Numbered from the stretch's first letter, positions 1 through 9,435 are shown. The stretch is 64,000 bases of DNA from DASXIF01 sp036498145 (GCA_963708625.1 CAVPSV010000005.1:334359-398358); one strand, 5' to 3'. Translations and numbers: made by a program. Notes: generated by a model from the letters alone, not told the origin.

Positions 1-962
1 GCAGAGAAGATCGCCATCCGGTTGGCGCGGACCCCGAGCACCCGAATGAATTCGTCGACGGCCGCGTCCAGCCAGGCCGGCGGTACCCGGTTCGGGTCGG
101 CGAACAGGTTGCGCAACCCGCGCATCGCCATCGTGCGTGGCACCCGCACCGGCAACGCCGCCACCTCGTTGCGCACCAGTCGCACCAACGGGACGAACTG
201 CCGCAGCTTGCGGAAGGCGACGGCCGGGCACAGCAGCACCACCCCGCGGACCTCGTAGGGCGAGGTCAGGGCGGCCTCCAATGCGGTCCGCCCGCCCAGG
301 CTGTTGCCGACCAGGACCGCCGGTTCGGTGCACGTCTCGCGCAGGAACGCCACCAGCCAGTTGCCGAGGAACGGCGCGCCGTGCGCATCGTTCTTCGCCT
401 GCGAACCGCCGTGTCCGGGCAGGTCCGGCGCGAGCACGTGAAACTCGCGCGAGAGTGCGGCGAACAGCGGCAGCATGGACGCGTTGGTGGCACCGAGGCC
501 GTGCACGAGCACCACCGGCGGGGCGTCCACCGGGCCGGCCTCGAGGTAGAAGGTCTCGATACCGCGGGCGTTGGTCGAGCGGGTGTAGGTGCGGGTGTGG
601 TCGGCGCGGTCGCCGGGGAACAGGCCGTCCAACTGCAGCGACAGCGCCAGGTTCCCCCGCACGGTCAGCTCGCCGGCCAGGAACGCGTCGATGCCGCTGC
701 GCCGACCGGAGACCACGTCATTCAGCACTGGCAGCGAGGCCCGCACCGTGGTGGTGGGGTTGGCTGGCCCGCCACGCTTGGCGAAGGCTCGCCCGCGCTC
801 GATCGCGACGGTCCAGTTCGCCATGCCGCCGGCGGTGAACAGCAGCGTGGCGGTGGTGTCGGCGAGCAGTGGGGAGTACGTGCCGAGCAGGCGCTCGCGC
901 AGGAGTGGCAACAGGTCGTCGTCCGCCACCCGGGCCGTCCTCTCGGTGCTGTACCTATTCAT
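1..962 (-). CDS. SCP2-like / alpha-beta hydrolase fusion (C-terminus cut by window edge)
   Basis: Open minus-strand frame from ATG at 960-962 to the window edge, so the C-terminus is missing. The first ~115 residues resemble an SCP2 lipid-binding domain (GRRSGIDAFLAGELTVRGN around residue 80-100). An alpha/beta-hydrolase fold follows, with the oxyanion-region HGLG, the DLPGHGGS loop and the nucleophile elbow GNSLGG, whose serine is the likely nucleophile. SCP2-hydrolase fusions occur in actinobacteria, but substrates are mostly unknown, so esterase or lipase is inference. The start codon lies directly against a dispersed repeat (963-980) that also occurs at 9524-9541. No Shine-Dalgarno sequence is evident. 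The frame is intact throughout what is visible. Confidence 0.75.
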   Translation of the reverse strand, partial: MNRYSTERTARVADDDLLPLLRERLLGTYSPLLADTTATLLFTAGGMANWTVAIERGRAFAKRGGPANPTTTVRASLPVLNDVVSGRRSGIDAFLAGELTVRGNLALSLQLDGLFPGDRADHTRTYTRSTNARGIETFYLEAGPVDAPPVVLVHGLGATNASMLPLFAALSREFHVLAPDLPGHGGSQAKNDAHGAPFLGNWLVAFLRETCTEPAVLVGNSLGGRTALEAALTSPYEVRGVVLLCPAVAFRKLRQFVPLVRLVRNEVAALPVRVPRTMAMRGLRNLFADPNRVPPAWLDAAVDEFIRVLGVRANRMAIFS

Positions 963-980
963 TTCGCTCGCTGCGCTCGC
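963..980. repeat. 18-bp dispersed repeat, copy 1
   Basis: The sequence ttcgctcgctgcgctcgc is identical to 9524-9541. On the minus strand it reads GCGAGCGCAGCGAGCGAA and abuts the ATG of the hydrolase. Short GC-rich repeats of this kind are scattered upstream of genes in several actinobacteria. Copy number in this genome cannot be judged from the window. Confidence 0.6.
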
Positions 981-1173
981 GCATAGCCGCTTCGTCCGCT
1001 CGCGGGACACCGTGGGCCACCGGCAGAGGGCCTTCGCAGTGTGTCACCCAGTTGTGATCGTCGCAGCCTGAGTGCCCGGCATCGTGCTGTGACGCCAGGC
1101 GGACACCTGGCGTGTCGCAGGTTCCGCCGGAGACGGTGTGATCGGGCCTGCACCCCAGCAAGCTACTGGTGGG

Positions 1174-1179
1174 TAACAT
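1174..1179 (+). promoter_or_regulatory. -10 element TAACAT, probable leaderless promoter
   Basis: TAACAT lies 7 nt upstream of GTG 1187. The spacing puts the transcription start at or next to the start codon, the same arrangement seen at more than ten other genes in the window. It is the main reason for choosing GTG 1187 as the start. No clear -35 is visible. Confidence 0.5.
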
Positions 1180-1186
1180 TTGCTTC

Positions 1187-1858
1187 GTGCCCACCATGGA
1201 TCGCGACGGCGACGTGTTCGTGCTCAATCTCGGCGACTCGGAGAACCGCTTCCACCCCGACTGGCTCGTCCAGACGCTTGCCCACCTGGACACTGTCGCG
1301 AGTGCGGACGGCCCGCGCGCGCTGGTGACGACGGCGGACGGCAAGTTCTTCTCCAACGGGCTGGACCTGGACTGGCTACAGGCACACGCCGACGACTTCA
1401 AGGGCTACGTCAGCCAGGTGCAGCGCGTCTTCGAGCGGACGCTGTCGCTGGCCGTGCCCACCGTGGCCGCGATCGGCGGCCATGCGTTCGCGGCCGGAGC
1501 GATGCTCGCGCTCGCGCACGACTTCCGGGTGATGCGAGCCGACCGCGGCTTCTTCTGCCTGCCCGAGGTGGATATCCACATTCCGTTCACCCGCGGCATG
1601 TCCGCGCTGATCCAGGACAAGCTCACGCCGAAGACCGCGCACGAGGCGATGACGACCGGGCGCCGCTACGGCGGCACCGACGCGCTCGAGGCGCAGATCG
1701 TCGACGCGGTCGCGCACGCCGACGACGTGCTGTCCTCGGCGATCGAGATCGCGCGACCGCTGGCCGGCAAGGCCTCGCCCACCCTCGGGATCATCAAGGC
1801 GCGGATGTATCCGACCGCGCTGGCCGCACTGCGCGATACCGAGACGACGCTGGACTGA
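1187..1858 (+). CDS. Enoyl-CoA hydratase/isomerase (crotonase) family protein
   Basis: A 223-aa crotonase-fold protein. The N-terminal strand MDRDGDVFVLNLGDSENRF, the oxyanion-hole segment KFFSNGLDLDWL and the GGHAFAAGAMLALAHDFRVM helix are typical. It is shorter than classical EchA and resembles the ECI1-like delta3,delta2-enoyl-CoA isomerase branch, whose role would be moving a double bond so unsaturated fatty acids can enter beta-oxidation. The segment LPEVDIHIPFTRGMSALI takes the place of the usual hydratase catalytic loop. GTG 1187 is chosen because of the -10 at 1174-1179 and because homologues start at this point; GTG 1169 and ATG 1196 are alternatives. Exact activity is inferred. Confidence 0.8.
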   Translation: MPTMDRDGDVFVLNLGDSENRFHPDWLVQTLAHLDTVASADGPRALVTTADGKFFSNGLDLDWLQAHADDFKGYVSQVQRVFERTLSLAVPTVAAIGGHAFAAGAMLALAHDFRVMRADRGFFCLPEVDIHIPFTRGMSALIQDKLTPKTAHEAMTTGRRYGGTDALEAQIVDAVAHADDVLSSAIEIARPLAGKASPTLGIIKARMYPTALAALRDTETTLD

Positions 1859-1966
1859 GTTCGTTTCGATGTCGCTCACCCGGCATAGGCTGTCGATCCC
1901 GGCCGGTCCCGTTCGACGTATGGACGGCTCGACGGACGGGCCAGCATCGACGAAGGGAACCCAGCG

Positions 1967-2314
1967 ATGTCGCAGTACCTGGTGCTGATCTACGAGGACG
2001 AGAGCAGCTATGCCACCGCCGACGAACAGGTGATGGGCGAGGTGATGCAGGCGCACAACGAGTTCGGCGAGAAAAATGCCTCGGCCTTCGTCGGCGGCAA
2101 CGCGCTGCAGCCCACCGCCACGGCCACCACGATCCGCGGCGACGGGGCCGGCGGGTTCACCGTCACCGACGGCCCGTTCGCGGAGACCAAGGAGGCCCTG
2201 GGCGGGTACTACCTGGTGGAAGCGGCCGACCTGGACGAGGCGATCGCGATCGCCAAGCAGGTGCCGGCACGTTTCGGTGGCGTCGAGGTACGACCGGTCA
2301 TGACCTTCGAGTGA
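1967..2314 (+). CDS. YCII/DGPF-domain protein
   Basis: A 115-aa single-domain YCII-related protein. It starts MSQYLVLIYEDE and carries the diagnostic DGPF motif (TDGPFAETKEALGGYYLVE) around residues 65-83. ATG 1967 follows a GAAGGGAA ribosome-binding site, and a possible -10 TAGGCT sits at 1886-1891. The gene ends 30 nt before an ECF sigma factor of the group known to be genetically coupled to DGPF proteins (ECF42), so the two are probably co-transcribed. Biochemical function of the DGPF family is not established; sensing or signalling for the sigma factor is inference. Confidence 0.85.
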   Translation: MSQYLVLIYEDESSYATADEQVMGEVMQAHNEFGEKNASAFVGGNALQPTATATTIRGDGAGGFTVTDGPFAETKEALGGYYLVEAADLDEAIAIAKQVPARFGGVEVRPVMTFE

Positions 2315-2343
2315 TCGGCAGCTGAGGACCGCGGGCGCGGGCG

Positions 2344-3640
2344 GTGAGCACCGCAGGCAGTGCGATTGCCGATGCGGTGGCGCAGGCGCACCGCGCTGAG
2401 TGGGGCTTCGTGCTCGCCGCCACCGCCCGCATGACGCGTGACCTGGACGTTGCCGAGGAGTGCGTCCAGGACGCGTTCGCGCAGGCTCTGACCGCGTGGG
2501 CGCGCACCGGCGTGCCGGACCGGCCCGGGGCGTGGCTCACCACGGTGGCGAGGCGGCGGGCCATCGACGTGATGCGACGCGAGGTGCTCTTCCGCGCCCG
2601 GCTGCCGCTGCTCGTCGAGGACAGCGTCGACGAGGACCCGGCCGAGGTCGCTGTGGCTGCGCACGCCGGCACCGACCAGGACGCGGTGTACCCGGACGAC
2701 CGGCTGCGGCTGATCTTCACCTGCTGCCACCCGGCGCTGTCGCGGGAGGCCCAGGTGGCGCTCACCCTGCGCCTGCTGTGCGGGCTGTCCACCGCGGAGG
2801 TCGCGCGTGCCTTCCTGGTCAGTGAGCCGACCATGGCCGCGCGCATCACCCGGGCCAAGAAGAAGATCAGCGCCGCGCGGATCCCGTACCGGGTCCCGGC
2901 GCTGGCCGAGTTGCCGCAGCGCGTCGACGCCGTGCTCGACGTGGTGCACCTTGTCTTCAGCACCGGACACACCGCGCCGACCGGCTCGGATCTGATGCGC
3001 CGCGACCTCGTCGAACGCGCCGCCGACCTGGCCCGGATGCTGCACCGGCTGCTGCCGGGCAACGGGGACGTGGCCGGGCTGCTCGCGCTGATCCTGCTCA
3101 CCGACGCCCGCCGCGAGACCCGGACCGCACCGGACGGCAGGCTGCTCCTGCTCGCCGAGCAGGATCGCGGCCGATGGGACCGAGCCGCCATCGAGGAGGG
3201 CCTCGCGCTGGTACGTACCGCGCTGCGCTCGCGCCCGCCCGGGCGTTACGTGCTCCAGGCGGCGATCGCCGCGGTGCACGGCGAGGCGCCGAGCTTCACC
3301 AAGCACGGACTGGGTGGAGATCGTCGCGCTGTACGACGTGTTGTTGCAGATCTGGCCCTCGCCGGTGGTGGCGCTCAACCGTGCCGCTGCCGTCGGCTTT
3401 GCGCAGGGACCGGCCGCGGGTCTGGCCGCCCTGGACGAGTTGGCGGCGGAGCCCACGCTGGCCGGCTACGGCTACTTACCGGCCGCGCGCGCGGAGTTCC
3501 TGGCTCGGCTGGGCCGGGTCGAGGACGCACGGCTGGCCTATGCGGAGGCGCTGCTGCTCACCGAGAACGAGGTGGAGCAGCAGCATCTGTCGCGCCGCCT
3601 CGCCGAGCTCGGCAGCGGGCGCGGACACGGCGCCGAATGA
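2344..3640 (+). CDS. ECF42-type RNA polymerase sigma factor (frameshifted)
   Basis: About 430 aa when the frame is repaired, long for an ECF sigma factor because of the C-terminal TPR-like extension typical of group ECF42 (old SigI/YlaC-like annotation). Region 2 is near residues 15-80 (DVAEECVQDAFAQALTAW, then PGAWLTTVARRRAIDVMR). Region 4 is near 125-185 (LTLRLLCGLSTAEVARAFLV). The C-terminal part contains YDVLLQIWPSPVVALNRAAA, a hallmark of the extension. A single-base shift near 3305 breaks the frame; the rest resumes as TDWVEIVALYDVLL and ends at 3640. Start is GTG 2344. The neighbour upstream is the DGPF protein normally linked to this sigma group; no anti-sigma gene is present. Confidence 0.85.
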
Positions 3641-3649
3641 GGCGCAGGC

Positions 3650-5048
3650 TCAGTGCCGGAATCCGGACGGCCCGGACAGTTTCGCACCGGACGCGGTGTC
3701 GCGCTGGAGATCGGTCACCGCGTTTCGGAGGTCCTCCAGCAGGACGCCGGCCAGGTCATGGGAGAAGCCGTTGCGGCAGACCACGCGCAGCACCGCGAGA
3801 TCTTCCCGGTTCGCCGGGAACGTGTACGCGGGCACCTGCCAGCCGCGTTCGCGCAGCCGGCGCGATACCGCAAAGACGTCCCACCGGTGATCTCCGGTGT
3901 CGTGGTGAAGGCGAACACCGGTAGCTGATCCCCGCGGGAGATGAGCCGAAACGGGCCGAGCTTCTCGATCTCGCCGGAGAGATGGGTCGCCACCGATCGG
4001 CACGATCCCTGCACGGCGCGAAATCCCTGCCTGCCCAGCCGGAAGAACGTGTAGTACTGCGCCACCACCTGGGAGCCGGGCCGGGAGAAGTTCAGCGCGA
4101 ACGTCGGCATCTGGCCGCCCAGGTAGTTGACGTTGAACACCAGCTCGTCCGGCAGCGACTGCTGATCTCGCCACAGCACCCAGCCCACGCCCGGATACAC
4201 CAGCCCGTACTTGTGCCCGGACGTGTTGATCGACACGACCCGGGGCAACCGGAAGTCCCAGACCAAGTCCTCGTCGATGAACGGCGCGACCATGGCACCG
4301 GATGCGCCGTCGACGTGGATCGAGACGTCGATGCCGGTGCGCTCCTGCACGGCGTCCAGCGCGGCGGCAATCTCCGCGACGGGCTCGTAGGTGCCGTCGA
4401 AGGTGGAGCCGAGGATCGCCACCACCCCGATCGTGTTCTCATCGACCGCCGCAGCGGCTGACGCTGCGTCCAGGTGGAACCGGTCGCCCTCCATCGGCAC
4501 GACCCGGGGCTCGACCTCGAAGTACCGACAGAACTTCTCCCAACAGACCTGCACGTTGGCGCCCATCACCAGGTTCGGGCGCCGGCTGCTGTCCGCGCCG
4601 GTGCGGTGTTGCCAGCGGCGCTTGAGGGCCAGACCGCCGAGCATGCATGCCTCACTGGAGCCGGTCGTCGAGCATCCCGTCGCCCGCGTCGGGTCGGGCG
4701 CGTGCCACAGATGGGACAGGATCGAGACGCAGCGTTGCTCGAGTGCCGCGGTTTGCGGGTACTCGTCCTTGTCGATCATGTTCTTGTCGACGGTCTCCGC
4801 CATCAGCCGGGCGGCCTGCGGCTCCATCCAGGTCGTGACGAAGGTGGCGAGGTTCAGCGCCGCGCTGCCGTCGAGCAGCAATTCGTCGTGGATGAGCTGG
4901 TACGCGGCGTCCGCGGGGACGGGGCATCAGCGAGGGAGTGCTTCGGTGGGGTCAGCGACTCGGCGAGAGCTGGATTGGCGGACCCGAGGAACGGGTTCGC
5001 GTCGTGGGCCGACTCGGCCTCGGCCGCGTGTCCGGTGTGCAGGGCCAT
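3650..5048 (-). CDS. gadB: Glutamate decarboxylase (frameshifted)
   Basis: About 465 aa after repair, the usual GadB length. It is a PLP-dependent group II decarboxylase converting glutamate to GABA and CO2. Recognisable segments are LNLATFVTTWMEPQA, GCSTTGSSEACMLGGLALKR, SIHVDGASGAMVAPF and the PLP lysine in INTSGHKYGLVYPGVGW. The N-terminus MALHTGHAAEAESAHDANPF starts at 5048. One frame change occurs near 4918 (frame resumes at DAAYQLIHDELLLD) and another near 3895 (resumes WDVFAVSRRLRERGWQVPAY), ending at 3650. No GABA antiporter gene lies next to it, so a glutamate acid-resistance pair is not shown here. The two shifts look like base-calling errors because all conserved blocks remain. Confidence 0.9.
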
Positions 5049-5150
5049 AGCTCACCGTAGTCACGCCCACGCTGAGTCCCGCGGCTCCGACAGCCAAGTC
5101 ACAGCCGGTGGTGTCGATTCGGCTGTGGCTCGGCTCGATCGCTCGCCGCG

Positions 5151-6327
5151 TCAGCGGAACGCGTCGAGGCCGGTGAGGTTCTGTCCCAGCACCAGCGTGT
5201 GCACTTCGTGCGTGCCCTCGTAGGTGTAGACCGTCTCCAGGTTCACCGCGTGCCGCAGTACCGGGTACTCGGTGGTGATGCCGCTGCCGCCGAGGATCGA
5301 GCGTGCCTCGCGGCAGATCTCGAGCGCGGCGCGGACGTTGTGGAACTTGCCGAAGCTGATGTGCTTCGGCTCGGCCCGGCCGGCGTCCTTCAGTTCGCCG
5401 AGCCGGCGCGCGGTCAGTTGCGCCTGCTGCAGCTGGACGGCCAGTTCGGCCAGCTTGCGCTGGGTCAGCTGGAAGCCGGCGATCGGCTTGCCGAACTGGG
5501 TGCGGCTGCAGGCGTAGTCGCAGCGTGGCGGCCAGGGCGTCGCGGGCGGCGCCGGTGACGCCCCAGACGATGCCGAAGCGCGCCTCGGTGAGGCAGCCAA
5601 GCGGTCCGCGCAGACCGCTGCGCGCCGGGCAGCATCGCCGAGGACGGCACCCGCACCTCGTCCATGCACCAGCTCGCTGGTGATCGACGCGCGAAGCGAG
5701 ATCTTGTGGTGCACGTCGTGCGCGGAGAAGCCAGGCAGGCCGCGTTCGACCAGGAAGCCGCGCACGCCCTCGTCGGTGCGCGCCCACACCACCGCGACGT
5801 CCGCGATGGAGCCGTTGGTGATCCACATCTTGGTGCCGGTGAGGATCCAGTCGTCGCCGTCGCGGCGGGCCCGGGTGCGCATCGAGCCGGGGTCCGAGCC
5901 GGAGTCCGGCTCGGTCAGACCGAAGCAGCCGATCGCGGTGCCCTGGGCCATCTCCGGCAGCCAGCGTTGCTTCTGCTCTTCGCTGCCGTAGGCGTAGATC
6001 GCGTACATGGCCAGCGAACCCTGCACGCTGACCAGCGAGCGCAGCCCGGAGTCGACCGCCTCGATCTCGGCGCACACCAGGCCGTACTGCGACGGGCGCG
6101 CGCCCTGGCAGCCGTAGCCCTTCAGGTGCATGCCGAGCACGCCGAGCGCGCCGAACTCGTGCGCCAGTTCGCGCGCCGGCAGGTCGCCGTCTTCGAACCA
6201 CTGCCGGATGTGCGGGCGCAGCCGGTCGTCGGCGAACTTTGCGGACGGTGTCGCGCAGCAGGCGGTCTTCGTCGTCCAGGTCATCGTCGAGGTCGAGCAG
6301 ATCAAGCCGGGCAAACGCGTCCTTCAT
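5151..6327 (-). CDS. Acyl-CoA dehydrogenase, glutaryl-CoA-dehydrogenase-like (frameshifted)
   Basis: About 390 aa after repair. It is an FAD-dependent acyl-CoA dehydrogenase that passes electrons to ETF. The segments GYGCQGARPSQYGLVCAEIE, DSGLRSLVSVQGSLAMYAI and CFGLTEPDSGSDPG resemble the glutaryl-CoA dehydrogenase subfamily. The C-terminal RSILGGSGITTEYPVLRH and TYEGTHEVHTLVLGQNLTG contain the region of the catalytic glutamate. Start ATG 6325-6327 (MKDAFARLDLLDLDDDL) has a leaderless-type -10 at 6335-6340. Frame changes are inferred near 6240, 5665, 5630 and 5520, with family sequence resuming after each. It diverges from a MarR-type regulator, a likely controller. Substrate specificity (glutaryl-CoA or another acyl-CoA) is not proven. 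Confidence 0.85.
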
Positions 6328-6334
6328 GGATCGC

Positions 6335-6340
6335 AGGCTA
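6335..6340 (-). promoter_or_regulatory. -10 element TAGCCT for the acyl-CoA dehydrogenase
   Basis: On the minus strand TAGCCT is followed by a 7-nt spacer and then the ATG at 6327, giving a leaderless or near-leaderless transcript. It lies about 15 bp from the divergent -10 of the MarR gene, so one bound protein could affect both. Confidence 0.5.
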
Positions 6341-6349
6341 CGCGGTGAG

Positions 6350-6355
6350 TACCCT
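6350..6355 (+). promoter_or_regulatory. -10 element TACCCT for the MarR gene
   Basis: TACCCT is followed by a 6-nt spacer and GTG 6362. It supports a leaderless start at 6362 in preference to the in-frame ATG at 6326, which would overlap the divergent gene's own start codon. Confidence 0.45.
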
Positions 6356-6361
6356 TTCGAA

Positions 6362-6884
6362 GTGCCCGCGCAGCCGGCCCCACTCGACTTCGACCCGATC
6401 GAGCGCGCCAGCGACCTGTGGCAGCGGCACTGGCCGGACGAGCAGCCCGAGGTCTACGCGGCGATGCGCGCGGTCACCTCGATCATGCGGGCGCACCAGA
6501 TCCTGATCGCGGAGCTGGACGCGATGCTGCGCCCTTACGGCATCACCTTCAGCCGCTACGAGGCACTGGTGCTGCTGTCCTTCTCGCACGACGGGGCGCT
6601 GCCGCTGTCCAAGGTGGGGGAGCGGCTGCAGGTGCACGCGACGTCGGTGACGAACGTGATCGACCGGCTGGAGGCGGCCGGGCCTGGTGCGTCGCGAACC
6701 CAACCCGAGCGACGGGCGCGGCACGCTGGCGGTGATCACCGATGCGGGTCGCGAGGTGGCGGCCAAGGCGACGGAGGAGTTTCACGCGGGCCAGTTCGCG
6801 CTCGGTGCGCTGGACCTGGACGCGCTGGACGCAGTGTTCGCGACCCTGCGCCGGCTGCGCGAGAACGCTGGCGACTTCGTCTGA
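6362..6884 (+). CDS. MarR family transcriptional regulator (frameshifted)
   Basis: About 174 aa after repair. The winged helix-turn-helix regulator core is clear: LDAMLRPYGITFSRYEALVL, then PLSKVGERLQVHATSVTNVI (recognition helix), DRLEAAG and, after a one-base shift near 6680, LVRREPNPSDGRGTLAVITD (the wing). GTG 6362 is selected from the -10 at 6350-6355. The N-terminus contains DFDPIERASDLWQRHW, seen in MarR proteins next to acyl-CoA genes. It is divergent from the acyl-CoA dehydrogenase and upstream of an acyl-CoA mutase gene, and a palindrome at 6904-6925 may be a binding site. The ligand is unknown; an acyl-CoA or aromatic acid is inference. Confidence 0.85.
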
Positions 6885-6898
6885 CCGTCTACCTGCGG

Positions 6899-6904
6899 TA
6901 GGAT
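6899..6904 (+). promoter_or_regulatory. Possible -10 TAGGAT upstream of the mutase
   Basis: TAGGAT ends where the palindrome 6904-6925 begins, so a protein on the palindrome would cover the transcription start. No convincing -35 is seen. A second candidate, TAAGGT at 6967-6972, sits 6 nt before the ATG, but could equally be a Shine-Dalgarno-like AAGG. Confidence 0.35.
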
Positions 6905-6925
6905 TTAGTAGGACGTCCGAGTAAA
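6904..6925. promoter_or_regulatory. 22-bp imperfect palindrome, putative operator
   Basis: TTTAGTAGGAC/GTCCGAGTAAA has 9 of 11 positions matching between arms, with a perfect GGACGTCC core at 6911-6918. It lies between marR and the acyl-CoA mutase gene and overlaps the presumed transcription start of the -10 at 6899. Its length and symmetry fit a TetR- or MarR-type operator. Which protein binds it is not shown. Confidence 0.5.
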
Positions 6926-6978
6926 TGCTGGGACGTACCTCCTTCCCGCTGGTAACAACGCCTCCCTAAGGTCGCCGC

Positions 6979-8652
6979 ATGGACGCTGAGCAGATCGCCG
7001 AAGGGCGGCGGCGCTGGGCCGAGCGATTCGCCGCCGCACCGAAGGCCGACCGCGACTTCACCACGCTGTCCGGCCTCGACGTCGAGCCGGTCTACGGGCC
7101 CGAACAGGCCGAGGACCGGATGGAGCGCATCGGCTGGCCCGGGCGAGTTCCCGTACACGCGCGGCATCCACCCCACCGGCTATCGCGGCAAGCCGTGGAC
7201 GATCCGGCAGTTCGCCGGCTTCGGCAGCGCCCGGCAGACCAACGAGCGCTACAAGATGATCCTCGCCGAGGGCGGCGGCGGCCTGTCGGTCGCCTTCGAC
7301 ATGCCCACCCTGATGGGCCGCGACTCCGACGACGAGCGCGCGCTCGGCGAGGTGGGTCACTGCGGCGTCGCGATCGACTCCGCGGCCGACATGCAGGTGC
7401 TGTTCGACGGCATCGACCTGGCCGCCACCACGACGTCGATGACGATCTCGCGGCCCGGCCGTGCCGGTGTTCTGCATGTACGTCGTCGCCGCCGAACGGC
7501 AGGGCGCCGACGCCAGCCGAGCTCAACGGCACGCTGCAGACCGACATCTTCAAGGAGTACATCGCCCAGAAGGAGTGGATCTACCCGCCCGAGCCGCACC
7601 TGAAGCTCATCGGTGACCTGATGGAGTACGTCGCGACGCGACATCCCGGCGTACAAGCCGCTGTCGGTGTCCGGCTACCACATCCGGGAGGCCGGAGCCA
7701 CCGCCGCGCAGGAGCTCGCGTTCACCCTCGCCGACGGGTTCGGCTACGTCGAGCTGGGCATGTCGCGCGGGCTGGACGTCGACCAGTTCGCGCCCGGCCT
7801 GTCGTTCTTCTTCGACGCGCACATCGACTTCTTCGAGGAGATCGCGAAGCTGCGCGCGGCGCGCCGGATCTGGGCGCGCTGGATGCGCGACGTCTACGGC
7901 GCGAAGACCGATCGCGCCCAGTGGCTGCGCTTCCACACCCAGACCGCCGGCGTCTCGCTGACCGCGCAGCAGCCGGACAACAACATCGTGCGCACCGCGG
8001 TCGAGGCGCTCGCCGCGGTGCTGGGCGGCACGAACTCGCTGCACACCAACGCGCTGGACGAGGTGCTCGCGCTGCCGTCGGAGAAGGCGGCCCAGATCGC
8101 GCATGCGCACCCAGCAGGTGATCGCCGAGGAGACCGGCGTGCTCAACGTCGCCGATCCGCTCGGCGGCTCGTGGTACGTCGAGGCGCTCACCGACCGGCT
8201 CGAGGCCGAGGCCGAGCGATCTTCGCGCGGATCAAGGAGCTCGGCTGGCGACGGCACGATCACCGCCGGGCTGCTGCGCGGTATCGAGGACGGCTGGTTC
8301 ATCGGCGAGATCGCCGACTCGGCGTTCGCCTACCAGGTCGCGCTGGAGAAGGGCGACAAGCGGGTCGTCGGCGTGAACGCGCTACCCCGGCGACGTCGGC
8401 GACGACTGGAGATCCTGCGCGTCTCGCACGAGGTCGAACTCGCGCAGCGTGAACGTGGTGCGCGCGCGCCGCGCCGCACGTGACCAGGCGGCGGTCGACG
8501 CCGCGCTGCAGCGGATGGTCGAGGACGCCGCTGCGGAGCGCAACACCGTCCCGGCCATGCTCGACGCGGCCCGCGCCGAAGCCACCCTGGGCGAGATCTG
8601 CAACGCGTTCAAGCCCATGTGGGGCGAGTACCGCGAGCCCGCCAGATTCTGA
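6979..8652 (+). CDS. Acyl-CoA mutase large subunit, isobutyryl-CoA-mutase-like (many frameshifts)
   Basis: About 555 aa after repair. It belongs to the coenzyme-B12-dependent methylmalonyl-CoA mutase superfamily, TIM-barrel part only. No C-terminal B12-binding domain follows: the protein ends GEICNAFKPMWGEYREPARF, as in IcmA/HcmA-type large subunits that need a separate small subunit. Seen segments are PYTRGIHPTGYRGKPWTIRQ, GGGGLSVAFDMPTLMGRDSD, KPLSVSGYHIREAGATAAQE and NSLHTNALDEVLALPSEKAA. About ten single-base shifts are inferred, near 7141, 7460, 7516, 7640, 8100, 8218, 8242, 8388, 8406 and 8448. Conserved sequence resumes each time, so error is more likely than decay. No small-subunit gene is in the window. 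Substrate (isobutyryl-CoA or another acyl-CoA) is inferred. Confidence 0.8.
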
Positions 8653-8662
8653 TCCGCGCTCG

Positions 8663-9435
8663 CTAGTCGGTGAAGGTTCCGTGGCGGCCCTCGCCGGCGC
8701 GAAGCGCGCGGCACCGGCGGCAGCCTCGGCGAGCACGGTGTGGCCGTGCGCGAACTCCCCGGCCAGCGCCGACAGTTCATCGCGCCCGAACGCGTCGTAG
8801 ACCGAGCGGCGGTCCGAGCGCACGCACGCCTGCGGGAACGCCGCGATCTGGCTGGCGAGCTCCTCGGCGGCCGCGCGCGCCTGACCTTGCGGCACGACGC
8901 GGTTGGCCAGTCCAATCGCCAGCGCCTCATCGGCAGCGACCGGCCGTCCGGTGAGAATCAGATCGAGCGCCCGGCCGAGTCCGACGATGCGAGGTAGCCG
9001 GACCGTCCCGCCGTCGATCAACGGCACACCCCATCGGCGGCAGTAGATACCGAAGATGGCGTCGGCTTCCACCACGCGCAGGTCGCACCACAGCGCCAGC
9101 TCCATCCCGCCGGCCACCGCCGAGCCACTCACCGCAGCGATCACCGGCTTGGACAGCTGCAGCCGGGACGGTCCCATCGGCGCCGTGCTGGACATGTCCG
9201 GATCCAGCGGGTTGGACATAGAGCGCAGGTCCGCGCCGGCGCAGAAGGTGCCGCCGGCGCCGCAGAGGACCGCGACCGATGCGCCGTCGTCGGCATCGAA
9301 TTCTGTGAAGGCCTCAGCCAGTGCGGCGGCCGTCGGCCCGTCGACGGCGTTGCGCACCTCCGCCCGATCCACGATCACTGTTGAGACGTTGCCATTGCGC
9401 TCCACCCGAACCGACGGGTTACTCCGGGGACTCAT
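8663..9435 (-). CDS. Enoyl-CoA hydratase (crotonase) family protein (3'-end frameshift)
   Basis: About 257 aa. The crotonase signatures are GGTFCAGADLRSM (oxyanion hole) and KPVIAAVSGSAVAGGMELAL. The active-site loop segment is CRRWGVPLIDGGTVRLPRIV, where the hydratase glutamates are replaced, so hydratase activity is uncertain and another crotonase reaction is possible. The family's usual C-terminal GRHGTFTD and stop at 8663-8665 are reached only after a one-base shift near 8697; without it the frame runs on past 8299. Start ATG 9433-9435 (MSPRSNPSVRVERNGNVSTV) lies inside the left arm of a 68-bp inverted-repeat element. Confidence 0.8.

Noticed and set aside
137..838. Long plus-strand Arg/Pro-rich open frame
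   Set aside because: It is antisense to the SCP2/hydrolase gene, whose frame shows recognisable motifs; composition is that of a GC-rich shadow.
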